Positions 40,242-43,118 of a stretch of DNA of 43,118 nucleotides are shown one piece after another. The stretch's first letter is position 1; every line of letters starts with the position of its first letter. Where the stretch lies: positions 1 through 43,118 of the forward strand of contig CAAFSR010000039.1 in the NCBI GenBank assembly GCA_900765705.1, read 5' to 3'. The DNA comes from an uncultured Faecalibacterium sp. (GTDB lineage Bacteria > Bacillota > Clostridia > Oscillospirales > Ruminococcaceae). The position numbers and the translations under genes were made by a program. Under the pieces are notes generated by a model that made no database searches, was not told the origin of the DNA, and was given only the letters and a program-made list of their open reading frames with translations.

Positions 40242-40844
40242 ATGATCTTCAACAAAGCTGATTTTATTGCCAGCTATGGCATTTCCAGCCAGCTGCCTGA
40301 GAGTGACCGCCCGGAGTTGAGTTTTTCAGGGCGGTCCAACGTGGGCAAATCCAGCCTGATCAACAAGCTGTGCAGCCGCAAAAATCTGGCGCGCGTGTCC
40401 AGCACGCCGGGCAAAACGGCAACCATCAACTTTTATTCCGTGGACGACTGCTATTTTGTGGACCTGCCGGGCTACGGCTATGCCAAGGTAAGCAACGCCG
40501 ACCGCGAGCGCTGGGATGACCTGATCAACAGCTACTTCGAGGCACCTCGCCACCACACCCTGCTGGTGCAGCTGCTGGACTGCCGCCACGCCCCCAGCGC
40601 AGACGATCTGCAGATGCTGCGCTACCTGCACTACCACCGCATCCCCTATGTGGTGGCGCTGACCAAGGCAGATAAGCTGAAAAAGAGCCAGCTTACCAAA
40701 ACGCTGGAGGACTTTGAAAACATCTGCCGCCCCTACGGCTGCCAGAAGGTGGTGCTGACCAGCGGCGAAAACGGCTACGGCATCCCGGAGCTGCAGGCAG
40801 TGCTCAACGCTGCAGTAGCTGCGGAAAACGAGGAAGCGGAGTAA
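40242..40844 (+). CDS. engB: Ribosome biogenesis GTPase EngB/YsxC (YihA family)
   Basis: A 200-aa single-domain GTPase needed for 50S subunit assembly. G1 is GRSNVGKSS with K36, G3 is DLPGYG, and G4 is TKAD; SSTPGKT is the switch I motif of the family. ATG 40242 has AAAGGA upstream, 21 nt after the lon stop. The lon-engB pairing is conserved from Bacillus to clostridia. The methyltransferase gene starts 4 nt after its stop. Confidence 0.96.
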   Translation: MIFNKADFIASYGISSQLPESDRPELSFSGRSNVGKSSLINKLCSRKNLARVSSTPGKTATINFYSVDDCYFVDLPGYGYAKVSNADRERWDDLINSYFEAPRHHTLLVQLLDCRHAPSADDLQMLRYLHYHRIPYVVALTKADKLKKSQLTKTLEDFENICRPYGCQKVVLTSGENGYGIPELQAVLNAAVAAENEEAE

Positions 40845-40848
40845 CGCC

Positions 40849-41598
40849 ATGGCTTACAACGAATTTGCCTACTTTTACGATGAATTCAACGGCGAGGCGG
40901 ACTACGATGCCCTGTACAGCCAGATCCATGCAAAGCTGGAAGCCCACGGCATCCATGATGGCATCGTAGCCGACCTTGGCTGCGGTACTGGGGAACTGAC
41001 CCTGATGTTGACGCAGGCAGGCTACGATATGATCGGCATTGACCAGTCAGAGGAGATGCTCTGCGTGGTGCGGGATAAAGCCGAGCAGCTGGGACTTTCC
41101 GGCCGTTTGCTGCTGCTGAGGCAGGACTTGCTCAAGCTGGATCTCTACGGCACCATCCGTGCGGCAGTATCTACCTTTGACACCTTCAATCACATCCCGG
41201 ATCTGGATACCGCTATTGCCAACGCAGGCTTCTTCATGGAAAAGGGCGGCGTGTTCCTCTTTGATATGAACACCCCCTATAAGCACCAGAAGGTTCTGGG
41301 CGATAACGCGTTTACCTTTGAGGAAGAGGATGCCTCCTGCGTGTGGCGCAACCACTATAACACCGCCGACCGTAAAGTGGAGATCACAGTGGATATTGAT
41401 TACCACGAGACCGGCGAGCATTTCCACGAGGAATTCTGCGAGTATACCTATGAACTGGATACCATCCGTGCAGCGCTGGAAAAGCACGGCTTTGCGCTGG
41501 AAACGGTCTGCGATGGCGAAACCTTTGGCCCGCTGACCGAAGAAAGCCAGCGCTACTTCTTCTGCGCAACAAAACAGTATACACAACTGGAGGAATAA
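40849..41598 (+). CDS. Class I SAM-dependent methyltransferase
   Basis: A 249-aa Rossmann-fold methyltransferase. Motif I VADLGCGTGELTLML (~ residues 40-54) and the acidic end of strand 2 (IGIDQSEEML) form the SAM pocket. A DTFNHIPDL loop follows strand 4. The N-terminal YNEFAYFYDEFN (AYxYDxL-like) pattern is common in the small-molecule or YbaJ-like group found next to hslO or engB. ATG 40849 is 4 nt after the engB stop. The substrate is not recognisable. Confidence 0.88.
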   Translation: MAYNEFAYFYDEFNGEADYDALYSQIHAKLEAHGIHDGIVADLGCGTGELTLMLTQAGYDMIGIDQSEEMLCVVRDKAEQLGLSGRLLLLRQDLLKLDLYGTIRAAVSTFDTFNHIPDLDTAIANAGFFMEKGGVFLFDMNTPYKHQKVLGDNAFTFEEEDASCVWRNHYNTADRKVEITVDIDYHETGEHFHEEFCEYTYELDTIRAALEKHGFALETVCDGETFGPLTEESQRYFFCATKQYTQLEE

Positions 41599-41601
41599 CC
41601 T

Positions 41602-42516
41602 ATGGCAAACCTGATCCGCGGCCTGTCCGAGAACGGCGGTGTCGTGTTCTGCGGTGTGGATTCCACCGAGATCGTCCGTAAAGCAGAAAAGATTCACACC
41701 ACCAGCGCCACCTGCAGCGCGGCACTTGGCCGCCTGCTCACCGGTGCAACCCTGATGGGCTCCATGCTCAAGGACGACCGCGACCGCATTACCCTGCGTG
41801 TGGCGGGCGGCGGCCCCGCCGGTGTGCTCATCGCCTGCACCGACGGCACCGGCAACGTGAAAGGCTGCATTGATAACCCGCTGGTGGAACTGCCCCCCAA
41901 AGCCAACGGCCACTTGGACGTGGGCACCGCCGTGGGCAAGGAGGGCGTTCTGACCGTCATCCGGGATAACCGCCTGCAAAAGGAACCCACGGTCGGGCAG
42001 GTGCCGCTGGTGTCCGGCGAAATTGCCGAGGACCTGACCAGCTACTACGCCTACAGCGAGCAGGTGCCCACCGTGATGGCACTGGGCGTGCTGGTGGACA
42101 AAGACCTGTCCATCCTCTGCGCCGGCGGCTTTATGGTGCAGCTGCTGCCCGGCGCTACCGATGCTGAGATCGACCAGCTGGAAAAGAACATCAACGCCAT
42201 GCCCTCTGTCACCGAGCTGCTCCATGCTGGTAAGACCCCGGAGGACATGATGCAGCTGGCGCTGGCTGGCTTTGCCCCCAACGTGCTGGATGAACGCACC
42301 GTGCAGTATCAGTGCGATTGCAGCGCCGAGCGCACCAAGGAGATGCTGCTCAGCCTTGGCCGCGCCGAGCTTGTGCGTATGCGGGACGAGGACCCTGACT
42401 GTGAGGTGGTGTGCCACTTCTGCCACAGCAAGTATCAGTACGACCTGAACGCCCTGCTGGAGGAATACGATGCACAGGCAGCGCAGGCAGCTGAAGCCGA
42501 ACATCCCGTACAATAA
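41602..42516 (+). CDS. hslO: Redox-regulated chaperone Hsp33
   Basis: A 304-aa Hsp33. The core domain begins MANLIRGLSENGGVVF and includes the family stretch LGRLLTGATLMGSMLKD. The C-terminal redox switch has the four zinc cysteines C238 and C240 (CDC) and C271 and C274 (CHFC). Oxidation releases zinc and turns the protein into an ATP-independent holdase. GGAGGA at 41589-41594 overlaps the stop of the methyltransferase gene, so they are co-translated. With Lon it gives this operon a protein quality-control theme. Confidence 0.96.
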   Translation: MANLIRGLSENGGVVFCGVDSTEIVRKAEKIHTTSATCSAALGRLLTGATLMGSMLKDDRDRITLRVAGGGPAGVLIACTDGTGNVKGCIDNPLVELPPKANGHLDVGTAVGKEGVLTVIRDNRLQKEPTVGQVPLVSGEIAEDLTSYYAYSEQVPTVMALGVLVDKDLSILCAGGFMVQLLPGATDAEIDQLEKNINAMPSVTELLHAGKTPEDMMQLALAGFAPNVLDERTVQYQCDCSAERTKEMLLSLGRAELVRMRDEDPDCEVVCHFCHSKYQYDLNALLEEYDAQAAQAAEAEHPVQ

Positions 42517-42531
42517 AAAATTTCGCTTTTC

Positions 42532-42568
42532 AAAAGGCGGCTGCACATAACTGCGCAGCCGCCTTTTT
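42532..42568 (+). terminator. Terminator of the lon-hslO unit
   Basis: A perfect 13-bp stem AAAAGGCGGCTGC (42532-42544) with GCAGCCGCCTTTT (42555-42567), a 10-nt loop and a T run. Confidence 0.9.
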
Positions 42569-42681
42569 GCTGTACACTTCTGAATTGGGTTGCATTTTAC
42601 AAATGCCGTTTCCCGTTACGACCCTTTCCGCTGAACATGGTCAGAGCAAAGCGGAGACCATTCCCAATCGGATACCTTTTG

Positions 42682-43118
42682 TTATGTGCAGATATCTGCC
42701 GCCACGGTATACACCGCATTGTAATGCAGAACTTCCTCCTGTACAGTGCACTCCTCCCGGCGGGCGAAGATCTCAGCATCCGGGAAAGCATCGTGCAGCG
42801 CCCGCAGACCTTGCAGCCGCGCCAGCGTAAGCGCCTGCGCTTCGGTGCGGTACAGCGTTTCTTGCTGCTGCCCATAAAAGGTGGTTTCCTCCACCGCGCA
42901 GGGCAGGGGCAGGCCGAAAAGCTCCAATTGCAGATGCCGGGTGCGGTGCAATCCGTCCCCATCGGGTGCGGAGGGGAGAAGCGCGGCGGAGCGTCCGGCA
43001 AAAAACAACCTGTAACTCGTTTTATTTGTGCCGGTCAGCTGCGGCAGTGCCACCGCCAGCGGAACGCTCTGCTCTGTCTGCCATTCCAGCTGCGCCACCA
43101 CGGTGCCTGCCGCCGGGG
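42682..43118 (-). CDS. yqfD: YqfD-like sporulation protein, C-terminal part (5' end outside window)
   Basis: The frame is open to the right edge and ends with TAA at 42684-42682, giving the last ~144 residues. The order GTVVAQLEWQTEQSVPLA, then QLTGTNKTSYRLFF, FGLPLP, a helix of EAQALTLARLQGLRAL, DAFPDAEI and a final VLHYNAVYTVAADI recalls the C-terminal half of YqfD. YqfD is a membrane-anchored protein of the sporulation phosphate/stage IV set in Bacillus and clostridia. This was recognised by pattern, not by alignment. A second long frame on the same strand (42597-43001) is a shadow. Confidence 0.6.
   Translation of the reverse strand, partial: PAAGTVVAQLEWQTEQSVPLAVALPQLTGTNKTSYRLFFAGRSAALLPSAPDGDGLHRTRHLQLELFGLPLPCAVEETTFYGQQQETLYRTEAQALTLARLQGLRALHDAFPDAEIFARREECTVQEEVLHYNAVYTVAADICT

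Noticed and set aside
42597..43001. Second minus-strand frame at the right edge
   Set aside because: It overlaps the YqfD-like frame out of phase and is Pro/Arg/Cys-rich without family features.

Overview
The window is a gene-dense chromosomal segment of about 58% GC by eye. It probably comes from an anaerobic Firmicute of the Oscillospiraceae/Ruminococcaceae, close to Faecalibacterium, Subdoligranulum or Gemmiger. The basis is the Gram-positive replicase PolC, the order frr-uppS-cdsA-dxr-rseP-ispG-polC, the pairs spoIVB-spo0A, asp23-DAK2 and lon-engB, strong AGGAGG-type ribosome binding sites, sigma-A promoters, a T-box leader, an NfnAB-type pair and a Na+-pumping decarboxylase. The species is inference. 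No phage, insertion sequence, CRISPR array or antibiotic biosynthesis locus was seen.

Layout, 1-13,024 (+): the end of spoIVB, spo0A, an AlkD-type repair protein, then a run for translation, lipid carriers and replication: pyrH, frr, uppS, cdsA, dxr, rseP, ispG, polC. UMP kinase and ribosome recycling factor sit with undecaprenyl-PP synthesis, CDP-diacylglycerol synthesis and two MEP-pathway steps (Dxr, IspG) that feed UppS. 13,164-18,571: DAK2/FakA-like protein and Asp23 (-), a two-CBS protein (+), and an NfnB/GltA-type plus NfnA-type flavoprotein pair (-). 18,825-19,494 (+): a tRNA operon Gly-Val-Asp-Phe-[158-nt hairpin-rich spacer]-Gly behind a consensus promoter. 19,785-21,821 (-): AEC permease and nucleoid-associated protein. 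21,978-27,949 (+): RecD2, MreB, OadG/OadB-type sodium pump subunits, alpha/beta hydrolase. 28,025-30,213 (-): a CstA transporter under a complete T-box leader whose specifier reads best as proline. 30,447-43,118: TrpR/YerC-like regulator, an unrecognised 108-aa protein, HAD phosphatase, cell-surface SGNH hydrolase, an unrecognised 73-aa protein, YjjG-like HAD, ABC-F ATPase, Gx/HepT-type membrane protein, then lon-engB-methyltransferase-hslO (protein quality control and ribosome assembly), and at the right edge the C-terminus of a YqfD-like sporulation protein (-).

Most transcription units are closed by clear intrinsic terminators, often shared between convergent genes, and many begin with a recognisable promoter. 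The most notable regulatory element is the T-box in front of cstA. Three sporulation-associated genes (spoIVB, spo0A, yqfD-like) are present; Spo0A lacks one residue of the usual receiver acidic pair. Two small proteins (30,815-31,141 and 34,088-34,309) could not be named.
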